Source: Bacillota bacterium (lineage in GTDB: Bacteria > Actinomycetota > Aquicultoria > Aquicultorales > Aquicultoraceae). Taken from it: DNA of 64,000 nucleotides. The position numbers were made by a program, and so were the translations under genes. The stretch lies in contig JAIMBH010000014.1 of assembly GCA_023511485.1 (NCBI GenBank), forward strand, positions 1 through 64,000, given 5' to 3'. Shown in pieces: positions 45,526 to 53,048 of the stretch; position 1 is the first letter of the stretch, and every line of letters starts with the position of its first letter. The notes beneath the pieces are model-generated. The model was not told the origin of the DNA and ran no database searches. It saw nothing but the letters and a program-made list of their open reading frames with translations.

Positions 45526-45589
45526 TTATCTACCTCACAGCTTACATAATCGATTTGCACTATTATACAAGAAAAGGAGTCAAGCGTTA

Positions 45590-45821
45590 GAAATAGGTCT
45601 TGATGTTCCAAGGTGCCAAGGTCAATTAAAGCTGTCAACTTTTAACTGTCAGCTTTCAGCTAGTGCAAGTAGGTAACGAGGGCAGTGATTTTGATACTAT
45701 TTAGATGTTCGGCTCCGCTCCTTGCTACCTGCTGCCTGTTAGCAGCCCTAAAGGGCTACACTACATTTTTATAAACCCTGTCTTTTATAAACCCTGGTTC
45801 CTGAAACCTGGCCCCTGGCCC
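45590..45821. repeat. Low-complexity intergenic repeats
   Basis: A run of imperfect repeats including TTAACTGTCAGCTTTCAGCTA and, at 45768-45821, CCTGG-rich units similar to 13916-13980. No gene. Confidence 0.45.
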
Positions 45822-46226
45822 CTAAAATTGTACCTTAATAGCTCTAGTTGGGCATGTGTTTATACAGAGCTCACAGAATATGCACTTCTCTAGGTCAAAA
45901 TCAAGCCTCCAATCATCCGGTTTGATAGCAAGAGCCCCGGGTTTGCAAACGCCGGTGCATGCACCGCAGTCAACGCACCGATTTGGGTCTATTGTTAAAT
46001 CCTGTATGGCCTCTTGAATCCCTACACCTTGCTCTTTTAGAAAACTAATCCCTTTGTCGATCTGTTCAGCCGAGCCAGTCAAATCCACAACAAGCGTTCC
46101 TTCGTTCTCATCAATTTGCGCACGCAAGATGTTAGGTATAAGATTGAAGTCTTTTACCAGGTGATAAGTTATCGGCTTCTCAACGCTTTCTTCTGGAAAG
46201 TGGAGGACGTATTTTTTCTTTGCCAC
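45822..46226 (-). CDS. NIL-domain / 4Fe-4S ferredoxin of homocysteine synthesis
   Basis: A 134-residue protein: NIL (ACT-like) domain at residues 5-75 and two [4Fe-4S] motifs (RCVDCGACTGVCKPG and KCIFCELCINTCPT) at the C-terminus. It is the usual partner of DUF39 in methanogens (MA1822-type), together converting aspartate semialdehyde and sulfide to homocysteine. The GTG start abuts the HcyS stop (TAA-GTG). Ferredoxin electrons would drive the reduction. Confidence 0.88.
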   Translation of the reverse strand: MAKKKYVLHFPEESVEKPITYHLVKDFNLIPNILRAQIDENEGTLVVDLTGSAEQIDKGISFLKEQGVGIQEAIQDLTIDPNRCVDCGACTGVCKPGALAIKPDDWRLDFDLEKCIFCELCINTCPTRAIKVQF

Positions 46227-47399
46227 TTAAATCCCCTCCTCAGTTACAATCTCAAGTGGCTTAAACGATTGGTCGAGTGAGAAGTTTTCAACCGGCTGCT
46301 GCAGATAGAAATTGCCTTGCTTGATCCATTCCTTTAAGGTTGCAGCTATTTTTCTCGCTTTACTATAGCTGGATATTGGAGCCGTGCGAACTTGCTTGCC
46401 GTTTATTTCTATCTTTCCGCTTCTAAGCTCGGCATAACTTACTTTGCCTAAACTTGGTTTAGAGCGTTTTTCCACGCTGTAATCTAAAATCGTGCTGTAG
46501 ATATCTTTGTCGCTAATACTTGCTTTCTCGACAACATCCGTATCGAGCACTGGTATCGGGACTCCCACACCAACAAACATCGTCGTACCATAATTATGGA
46601 AAGTCGCTGCTCTCAAGAACTCAGTACTCATTTTCTTTAAGTCACCGATTAGCGCAAGTGTACCTGCAGGGGCTGTTGGAACTCCGTTTTCACCACGGGC
46701 TTGGTTTGGGTTAAACTGCGTTCCCTGCCAGGCAACATACCCTGGAGCGCCTCCTAAAAATATCCTGGTTCCTATCCCGATGGTGCGGTAGAATGGATCA
46801 TTTATCAATGGGCTAAGCTGACTTGCGCTGCAGTATGTGGCATTGCCAAGGCGCGGCAAAAGCGTCCCCATGTACGTGTATAGAATCCTCGACGATGTGT
46901 TTGTGGCTATTGCGTAGTTTTGGTATGCGTTTCTTGGGTTAAATAAATACGCTTCGTTTAGTGTGTCTTTATGGATAAAAGTTGCGATATCTTTTCTTGG
47001 ATAGCAATCCGTGCCGTAAGCTTTGGATACAAGCTTTACTCTCTTGCCGGCGACAAGGTCCTCAATAACGTGAGCACCGCCATACATCATGCCCGCCGTT
47101 TCGGAAAGTTCAGTCGCGCCGATATAAGCATCGACCGCCGCAAGACCCGCATACGCCGGAACATCGTTTAGCCATACCTTCGTCATTTTTATTGGCGGGT
47201 CGGAGTGGCCAAAGTTAATGAATGCACCGGTCGAGCACATAGGGCCAAATGTCCCTGTGGTAATAACATCTACTTTTTGGGCAGCTTTCTCAACGCCCAC
47301 ATCATTGACTATGTCAATGATTTCTTCGGCGGTCACAACAACCGCCTCGCCTCGCCGTATCTTCTCATTGATTTCTTCATAAGTCTTTTTAACGGCCAT
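46227..47399 (-). CDS. Homocysteine synthase, DUF39/HcyS
   Basis: A 390-residue DUF39 protein, homologous to MA1821 of Methanosarcina, which with its NIL-ferredoxin partner makes homocysteine from aspartate semialdehyde and sulfide. Signature stretches: ITTGTFGPMCSTGAFINFGHSDPPIKM near the N-terminus and IFLGGAPGYVAWQGTQFNP in the middle. GGAGGTAAGT precedes the ATG. First gene of the hcyS-NIL-ferredoxin operon controlled by a methionine T-box; core-MetE lies just after. Confidence 0.9.
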   Translation of the reverse strand: MAVKKTYEEINEKIRRGEAVVVTAEEIIDIVNDVGVEKAAQKVDVITTGTFGPMCSTGAFINFGHSDPPIKMTKVWLNDVPAYAGLAAVDAYIGATELSETAGMMYGGAHVIEDLVAGKRVKLVSKAYGTDCYPRKDIATFIHKDTLNEAYLFNPRNAYQNYAIATNTSSRILYTYMGTLLPRLGNATYCSASQLSPLINDPFYRTIGIGTRIFLGGAPGYVAWQGTQFNPNQARGENGVPTAPAGTLALIGDLKKMSTEFLRAATFHNYGTTMFVGVGVPIPVLDTDVVEKASISDKDIYSTILDYSVEKRSKPSLGKVSYAELRSGKIEINGKQVRTAPISSYSKARKIAATLKEWIKQGNFYLQQPVENFSLDQSFKPLEIVTEEGI

Positions 47400-47595
47400 A
47401 CTTACCTCCTTTACACCCGCACATTGAAAACAATTCTTTCAATGCAAAGAATTGAAATTAGAAAGCAATAAGTAGGATTAGCTATCGCACTGTTTGGTAA
47501 TTAAGGTTTTTATCGCCCCGTATTAATTTCATGTCGGCCTACTTATGCTACCTCCTGCTCTTACAACGCTAATATTTGTACGTGACACAGGTAAT

Positions 47596-47910
47596 AAAAA
47601 AATCCCGCCCCATAATGGGACGAGAGATATTCCCGCGGTACCACCCAAATTCAGCCAGTAACTGCAAATACTTTGCGCCTGCTAGGTTTTTACTGCATAA
47701 ACTGGCTGCCCTTGAGACCAGATAACGGCTGGCCAACCGTCCGGCTCTACTCGAACGCCATCATATGCGCTCTTTCTTCCGAAAGCTCAGGGACCATGTT
47801 CAATCCGCACACCGCCCCAGCTTTCACCTCACCTGGGTCTCTTTTAGCGGCTGATATAGGATTTACTCATTCCCCTCTCAGCTTAGGCGATTTTTTGGCA
47901 CTTTGTGCCT
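47596..47910 (-). promoter_or_regulatory. T-box riboswitch, methionine-type
   Basis: The conserved T-box GGGTGGTACCGCGGG lies at 47632-47646. The 5' stem I (about 47783-47885) has the AGTA motif (47864-47867) and its specifier codon is ATG (47795-47797) in AACATGG. The terminator (stem 47603-47611 / 47617-47625, then a T7 run) lies at the downstream end. Binding of uncharged initiator- or elongator-type tRNA-Met would favour the antiterminator and turn on the homocysteine operon. A TTGACA-like -35 (47942-47947) precedes it. T-box assignment is firm; the codon is read from the expected place in stem I. Confidence 0.9.
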
Positions 47911-48015
47911 TTGTAATAAGCTAGCACGCAGCCATGACGGTTGTCAACAAAGTTATTTATCTAGCGATTATTGTCAATAAAACCTCAAGTTGCTAATTAT
48001 GCATCTAGATACTAA

Positions 48016-48456
48016 TTATGTATCTGGAGCTTCCGCAGGCTCTATCTCATATGTGTGGGTGATCTCAGGATTGCCTTCTAAAGTTGCTCTTACCGAACAG
48101 TATTTCTCCTCAGATAACTGAATAGCCCTTTCAACCGCAGCTTTATCGACATTTTCACCCTTTATTCTGTAAATAAGCTTTATATTCTCAAATGCCTGCG
48201 GATAATCCTCACGCTGTATTCCCTCAACTTCCACCGAAAAATCGGTTATAACCTGGCGCTTTTTCCCTAGTATCGATATGACATCCATGGCAGTGCATCC
48301 AGCCAAAGATATGAGCAACAATTCGGTTGGCTTAAAGCCAATCCCTTCCCCGCCAGCCTCAATCAATGCATCCATAACAACGCCTGAATTCCGCTCATTA
48401 ATACCGATAAACTGCCTTCCATCAACCCACTTCACACGTGTTTTAAGTTCTTTCAT
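48016..48456 (-). CDS. OsmC/YhfA family peroxidase-like protein
   Basis: A 146-residue OsmC-family protein. The two reactive cysteines are Cys54 (SLAGCTAMDV) and Cys120 (EEKYCSVRATL). This places it with the OsmC/Ohr/YhfA organic hydroperoxide reductases; YhfA-like members have the two-Cys layout shown. Good start (GAGGAATAG). Confidence 0.88.
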   Translation of the reverse strand: MKELKTRVKWVDGRQFIGINERNSGVVMDALIEAGGEGIGFKPTELLLISLAGCTAMDVISILGKKRQVITDFSVEVEGIQREDYPQAFENIKLIYRIKGENVDKAAVERAIQLSEEKYCSVRATLEGNPEITHTYEIEPAEAPDT

Positions 48457-48693
48457 CTATTCCTCGCTTTCTACGTAAATACATAAACCTGGTGCAACAT
48501 AGCACAGCTTTTTAAAGAGTCAGCTCACGCCCTTTATTTTGCTCAGGATAGTTCCCCAAAGGAGCTGCGCAAGGGCTGCGTAAGATTCTTGATTCTGCAA
48601 TTTAAATTTTGAATTTCCTATATACCCCCCTACCGTATATTGCCATATGCTTTATAATTAGATTATAACCAGACATCAAGGAAAGGAGACCTG
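48457..48693. other. OsmC / suf intergenic region
   Basis: Divergent promoter region. A -10-like TATAAT (48653-48658) faces sufC; an operator-like palindrome is at 48620-48640. Weak copies of the dispersed 'GAAGATTC'-type repeat are also present. Confidence 0.4.
48620..48640 (+). promoter_or_regulatory. Operator-like palindrome before sufC
   Basis: ATATACCCCCCTACCGTATAT is an imperfect inverted repeat close in wording to the CsoR-type site at 31374-31389. It lies just before a TATAAT. Confidence 0.4.
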
Positions 48694-49422
48694 ATGCTAG
48701 AGCTAAGAAATTTAAAGGTTGAGGTTTCCGGTAAAGAAATTCTCCACGGAGTTAATCTTAAAATTAACGACGCACAGACACACGTTCTCTTCGGGCCAAA
48801 CGGAGCCGGTAAAACAACCCTGCTTATGGCTATAATGGGATTTCCAGAATACAAGATAACCGGCGGGCAAATCCTATTTAACGGTGAGGACATTACCCAC
48901 CTTCCACTGCATGAAAGGGCCAGAAAAGGTATCGGGATGAGCTTCCAGCGTCCACCCACTATAAAAGGGTTGAAAACACACAAGTTAATTGAGCTCTCGG
49001 CTGGAAACGGAGTCGATGTGGAAGCGATCGCCAGAGAACTCAATCTGGATTACCTTCTTAACCGCGATGTTAACGATGGCTTTTCTGGCGGCGAGATCAA
49101 ACGCTCAGAACTTGCCCAGCTAATGGCACAAAAACCGACCTTTGTTCTCTTAGACGAGCCAGAGTCCGGTGTTGACCTTGAGAACATCGCTATGCTGGGT
49201 GGCGCAATAAACAAGCTGCTGCAAAAAGACCTTAAGCGGCAGAGAGTAAACTCCGGGCTCATTATTACTCATACCGGATATATCTTGGATTATGTAGATG
49301 CCGATGTTGGTCACCTGTTAATCGATGGAATTATCCCCTGTGGTGGTAATCCAAGGGAGATGCTTCAACACATAAAAGAAAACGGATACGAGGTGTGCTC
49401 ATTATGTCCTACAAGCTGTTAG
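48694..49422 (+). CDS. sufC: SufC-like Fe-S assembly ATPase
   Basis: A 242-residue ABC-type ATPase of the SUF system. Walker A GPNGAGKTT, signature FSGGEIKRSE and Walker B FVLLDEPESG are present. The C-terminus ends with three cysteines (Cys235, Cys238, Cys242; CSLCPTSC), which ordinary SufC lacks, and this stretch overlaps the start of the SufB gene. Paired only with one SufB, no SufD, SufS or SufU, as in the minimal (SMS) systems of archaea and anaerobes. Confidence 0.92.
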   Translation: MLELRNLKVEVSGKEILHGVNLKINDAQTHVLFGPNGAGKTTLLMAIMGFPEYKITGGQILFNGEDITHLPLHERARKGIGMSFQRPPTIKGLKTHKLIELSAGNGVDVEAIARELNLDYLLNRDVNDGFSGGEIKRSELAQLMAQKPTFVLLDEPESGVDLENIAMLGGAINKLLQKDLKRQRVNSGLIITHTGYILDYVDADVGHLLIDGIIPCGGNPREMLQHIKENGYEVCSLCPTSC

Positions 49423-50633
49423 ATGAGTTAAAAGAGCGTGCAACGCTCGCAGTAGATAAAAAAGCCGCCTTTGGCGAGGATATCGACCTGGCAAAATATA
49501 TTGAGCCGTCAAATAGGCACGAGTACGTAGAGGATCTCGAGACGCTTCCCGAAGAGGATAAGGAACAACTTATCGCAGTTGGTGTCGATACCAGTGCAGA
49601 GCAGCGCTCAGGAAGTTTTGTCCAGCACGATACCAAGGTCTTACACCGCCGCTCAACGCAGGAGGGCGTCGAGGTTATGGGCACCAGGGAAGCCCTTGAA
49701 AAATACGACTGGCTTGAAGAATATTGGTGGAAAGCTGTTGCGGTCGACCAGGATAAGTACACAGCCCATGTCGAACTGCACCAAAACGACGGCTACTTTA
49801 TAAGAACGCTTCCCGGCGTTAAAACCACCTTCCCGCTACAGGCATGCCTGTATTTACGCGAGGAGCAAGTAGCGCAAAACGTGCATAACATCATCATCGC
49901 CGAAGAGGGCTCAGAACTTCATATAATTACCGGCTGCACGACCGGCCCACATGTCAAAGAGGGTATCCATCTTGGGGTCTCCGAGTTCTTCGTAAAGAAA
50001 GGCGCAAAAGTCTCCTTCACTATGATTCATGGCTGGAATGAAAATGTGGCAGTACGGCCAAGAACTGGTGTGATCATTGAAGAAGACGGTGTTTTTCTAT
50101 CTAATTACATTTTGCTTAAAAGGGCAAGATCGCTTCAGATGTACCCAAACGCATATCTCATCGGCAAAAACTCAACGGCACGGTTTAACTCAATTATTGC
50201 AGTGCCGGAGGGCTCGCATGTAGATAGCGGGGCCAGAACTTATCTTCGGGCTCCCGGAGCTAAAGCCGAGATCATCTCAAGAACAATCAGCACCGGTGGA
50301 ACCGTTATCTCGCGAGGGCATATGATTGGTGAAGTCCCGGGCGTCAAGTCCCATATGGAGTGCAACGGTCTTATATTAACCGAGACAGGCATCGTCTCGG
50401 CCGTTCCCGAAATAGAGGGGCGTGTCGCCGATGTCGAAATGTCGCATGAGGCCGCCGTCGGCAAGATTGCGAAGGAAGAAATAGAATATCTGATGGCGAG
50501 AGGCTTAAGCGAAGACGAGGCTAAAGCTACAATCATCAGAGGATTTCTCGACGTAAGCATAATGGGGCTTCCGCCCCATCTTGAAGCAGCCATAAAGAAG
50601 ACTGTGGAGACCAGCCAGAAGGGGTTCATGTAG
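49404..50633 (+). CDS. sufB: SufB/SufD-family scaffold protein
   Basis: A 409-residue SufBD-type beta-helix protein; with SufC it builds or carries Fe-S clusters. Conserved regions: GARTYLRAPGAKAEIISR in the helix and MSHEAAVGKIAKEEIEYLMARGLSE at the C-terminus. The ATG at 49404 lies inside the end of sufC, 19 bases before its stop; a GTG 9 bases earlier is also possible. A single SufB paralogue suggests a minimal SUF (SMS-type) system. Confidence 0.92.
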   Translation: MSYKLLDELKERATLAVDKKAAFGEDIDLAKYIEPSNRHEYVEDLETLPEEDKEQLIAVGVDTSAEQRSGSFVQHDTKVLHRRSTQEGVEVMGTREALEKYDWLEEYWWKAVAVDQDKYTAHVELHQNDGYFIRTLPGVKTTFPLQACLYLREEQVAQNVHNIIIAEEGSELHIITGCTTGPHVKEGIHLGVSEFFVKKGAKVSFTMIHGWNENVAVRPRTGVIIEEDGVFLSNYILLKRARSLQMYPNAYLIGKNSTARFNSIIAVPEGSHVDSGARTYLRAPGAKAEIISRTISTGGTVISRGHMIGEVPGVKSHMECNGLILTETGIVSAVPEIEGRVADVEMSHEAAVGKIAKEEIEYLMARGLSEDEAKATIIRGFLDVSIMGLPPHLEAAIKKTVETSQKGFM

Positions 50634-50683
50634 AGTTTAAAAAACTGATTCAGCGTGGCATAAACAGTGAGGAGATGATTTTT

Positions 50684-50899
50684 ATGGCGAAAACAACAGC
50701 AAAACTAGTTTCACCGGCAATAAGCTGCGATCATTGCGTGCAGGCGATCACTGGCGGGCTTAAGGGGACTCCCGGCATTGAGAGCGTTTCTGTCGATAAG
50801 GACAGCAAAGAGGTGACTGTGACCTACGATACCGATTATCTTACTGAGAAGAATATTAGGGACAAAATGAAGGATATCGGATACGAGGTAGTCGGATAA
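50684..50899 (+). CDS. HMA-domain copper chaperone-like protein
   Basis: A 71-residue heavy-metal-associated domain. The metal motif is SCDHC (Cys15, Cys18) after the usual VSPAI strand. It likely binds Cu(I) or another soft metal and could pass it on. GAGGAG precedes, with the ATG at 50684 favoured over one nine bases earlier. It follows sufB by 50 bases and may be part of that transcript. Confidence 0.9.
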   Translation: MAKTTAKLVSPAISCDHCVQAITGGLKGTPGIESVSVDKDSKEVTVTYDTDYLTEKNIRDKMKDIGYEVVG

Positions 50900-50927
50900 A
50901 TAGATAAATATACTGTGGCGAACAATC

Positions 50928-50957
50928 AAATCCCCCGTTATTTCACGGGGGATTTTT
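50928..50957. terminator. Bidirectional terminator
   Basis: AAATCCCCCGT and ACGGGGGATTT pair around a 6-base loop and T follows on the plus strand. It ends the suf transcript and may also serve the minus-strand gene at 51005. Confidence 0.88.
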
Positions 50958-51004
50958 AGGTCCCTTATTAAGAGATGTCTATTTCCGAGGCGATTAACCT
51001 AAGA

Positions 51005-51382
51005 TTAAGTAACTAACCTTACCGAGAATACAACAAACCCAAATACAGCCGCTAAAACGCCTAATACTAACGCGATTAATCCAAGGATGACTCCAATAAC
51101 CGCCCAAACTGCACCCGAATGAGTGCCGGCAAATGCCTGTCCTATGCCAATAGCTCCAAAAACTATCGCCAAAACGGACAAGAATATACCAGCAACCGGA
51201 CCAATTACTCCACCAACATTGATTATATCGGCGATTAAGGCAAGTACGCCAAGGATAAAGCTCAATATAGCCGAAGTACTGGTCGGCTTGGCCACAGGGA
51301 CTGCTGGCCTCTCTACATATCTTTCTTCTGCGGGCTGCCTAGCTGCAGGCTCTTGCCCATGCTCCCTCTCTGGCCTGGCCAT
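51005..51382 (-). CDS. DUF4190-like membrane protein
   Basis: A 125-residue protein with a charged, proline- and alanine-rich N-terminus (RPEREHGQEPAARQPAEE) and three or more glycine-rich helices (AILSFILGVLALIADIINVGGVIGPVAGI..., GAIGIGQAFAG, AVIGVILGLIALVLGVLAAVFG). It resembles DUF4190. Start ATG at 51382 with AGGAGG at good spacing. Function unknown. Confidence 0.75.
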   Translation of the reverse strand: MARPEREHGQEPAARQPAEERYVERPAVPVAKPTSTSAILSFILGVLALIADIINVGGVIGPVAGIFLSVLAIVFGAIGIGQAFAGTHSGAVWAVIGVILGLIALVLGVLAAVFGFVVFSVRLVT

Positions 51383-51694
51383 ATACCACACCTCCTCTTT
51401 CTGTCTAAATTTATCTATACCCTCGGATTATCAACAAACCACGTTTCCATTTTTAAGGTTATGAGGTTGAAGCTTACGAGCTGAGATCACTCTGTGAAAT
51501 GGCTGCACTGCTGAATCGCCGTTTACAGTAAATACCAGCCCGTTTCTGATAGAGTCAACGGTAAAGCGAATGGTTAGGCATGTGGACAGGCATTTTTATG
51601 CACCGCTTACCTTTTACTGACACCCATTTACCAGTTTTAGTGCACGTTTGCCAGATATTTATTATCAAACTCTGCATTTAATAAGATAATCAAC
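51383..51694. other. Intergenic, nothing recognised
   Basis: A gap of about 310 bases between divergent genes. No family, strong hairpin or repeat was seen. Confidence 0.4.
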
Positions 51695-52054
51695 ATGACA
51701 AAAAATACAGGCTTAAAACGCTTGCAAGGCGTAGAGCCAGATCTGGGGGTGGCAAGGATGGCAAGAACAGCGATTTTAAGAGGAATCTTAGATAAGGTTT
51801 TTCCAGTGGTAAAACCCACAAACACCTGGAGTGTCATCAAAGTAGAGAAAATGCTGAAAGATGCCGGTATAAGTAAATACGAGTTTGACTATGAGACAAA
51901 GTGTGTATGCCTTGCCAGTAAAGACGACCTTATGGAAATCATCATACGGCTTATGCCGTCCGAGATCACGCAAGACCAAGATGTGGTTATCTCTAAATTC
52001 AATGGTGCAGCGGAGTTAAGGATCGGTAATTGGAAATTCAAAGTACAAAACTAG
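51695..52054 (+). CDS. Small hypothetical protein (119 aa)
   Basis: A soluble protein of mixed charge that I do not recognise. If the ATG at 51758, which has GGGGGTGG just before it, is used, it is 98 residues long (MARTAILRGILDKVF...). It contains TNTWSVIKVEKMLKDAG and a Cys pair CVCLASKDD. The C-terminal ELRIGNWKFKVQN coincides with AT-rich repeat-like DNA. No neighbours suggest a role. Confidence 0.5.
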   Translation: MTKNTGLKRLQGVEPDLGVARMARTAILRGILDKVFPVVKPTNTWSVIKVEKMLKDAGISKYEFDYETKCVCLASKDDLMEIIIRLMPSEITQDQDVVISKFNGAAELRIGNWKFKVQN

Positions 52055-52090
52055 GGTAACGGCCCTTTAAAGGCATTATATAAATATCAT

Positions 52091-52133
52091 AACCTATCAA
52101 CGCGGGGCATATCAAACCCCGCGTTGATAGGTT
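52091..52133. terminator. Strong bidirectional terminator
   Basis: AACCTATCAACGCGGGG and CCCCGCGTTGATAGGTT form a 17-bp perfect stem with a 9-base loop between two convergent genes. Confidence 0.85.
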
Positions 52134-52974
52134 ATTGCGTTTCAACCGGATTGGCCAATATGCCGACGAGCATCTCTTTTAATATATCAATCATTATGTA
52201 GTTTGATTTGTGGGTAATGCTATCCTTAAATTCGGGATCAACTTTGGTACTTGCGGTGCATGGGTAGCTTGAGAGACCCTTGCATGCAACTTCAATGATT
52301 CTCTCATCAGCTTTCAACCCCTCGAAAATACGGGCTAGATAATAAGTTGCGCCGCATGGTGCACTAACCTGCACATCAACTCGTTCGATAACACCGTCCT
52401 TTATTATCAAGTCGAGTTTTGGTCTACCTATCTTAAACTCCTCGATAAACTGCTTTATGTAAGTGTAGTCGCCGGGATTCAGGCTACAAAACGGCTTTGG
52501 TGCGGCAAACTCAAGGCCAAGCTCAAAGCATTTTTCTTCAAGCTTGCCCTTTGTCCAGTTACCCAGCCAATCAGGATCCTCAACCGGTACAATCAAGGCT
52601 TTGCTCCCCGCTTTTACTGCAAGATTTGGTAGCTCGAGCAGCAGGTCGCTATGGATATTTATCGCTATGGTAACATCGTGAGCTGGCAGTTCATCTGGCA
52701 AAAAATCATCCGGCTCGTCTATAAATTGGTCAGTAAGAAGTGGCATCTTCAGGTGCCCGGCAATCTTATCTGATAAATCCTCAACTACACCGTCACGGCA
52801 GAATATGCAATCTTCACCGCACGCTGTGCAGAATGACAAATAATCGTTTTTAAGATGCTTTATAAACCGCTGTGCAAAGCCTTCGTCGAATTTTAGCTGA
52901 TAAACACGCTCTCCTTGGTGTGTGACAGCCGGTGCCCCTCCAGCCGAAACAATATAAATCTTAATCCTTATCAC
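52132..52974 (-). CDS. DUF166 family protein
   Basis: A 280-residue DUF166 protein, a family seen mainly in archaea and anaerobes. A cysteine cluster (Cys49, 52, 56, 59: CTACGEDCIFC) and others (APCGATYY, YPCTAS) suggest metal or Fe-S binding. Sometimes called thymidylate synthase, which is not supported. Start (GTG 52974) is uncertain; AAAGGTGATAAGG lies right at it. Function unknown. Confidence 0.82.
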   Translation of the reverse strand: MIRIKIYIVSAGGAPAVTHQGERVYQLKFDEGFAQRFIKHLKNDYLSFCTACGEDCIFCRDGVVEDLSDKIAGHLKMPLLTDQFIDEPDDFLPDELPAHDVTIAINIHSDLLLELPNLAVKAGSKALIVPVEDPDWLGNWTKGKLEEKCFELGLEFAAPKPFCSLNPGDYTYIKQFIEEFKIGRPKLDLIIKDGVIERVDVQVSAPCGATYYLARIFEGLKADERIIEVACKGLSSYPCTASTKVDPEFKDSITHKSNYIMIDILKEMLVGILANPVETQ

Positions 52975-52983
52975 CTTTGAGTC

Positions 52984-53018
52984 GTTGATGATGCAGCTAC
53001 AGTAGCTGCATCATCAAC
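52984..53018. repeat. Perfect 16-bp hairpin between two minus-strand genes
   Basis: GTTGATGATGCAGCTA and TAGCTGCATCATCAAC flank CAG. No T-run follows on the minus strand. It is just before the DUF166 start, so it may act as a stabiliser or operator, or as a factor-dependent end of the upstream gene. Confidence 0.7.
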
Positions 53019-53048
53019 TATAACATTGGTCAAGAAGAAAAGTCATCT

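Noticed and set aside
47673-47924. Plus-strand frame in the T-box region
   Set aside because: It is the antisense of the riboswitch.
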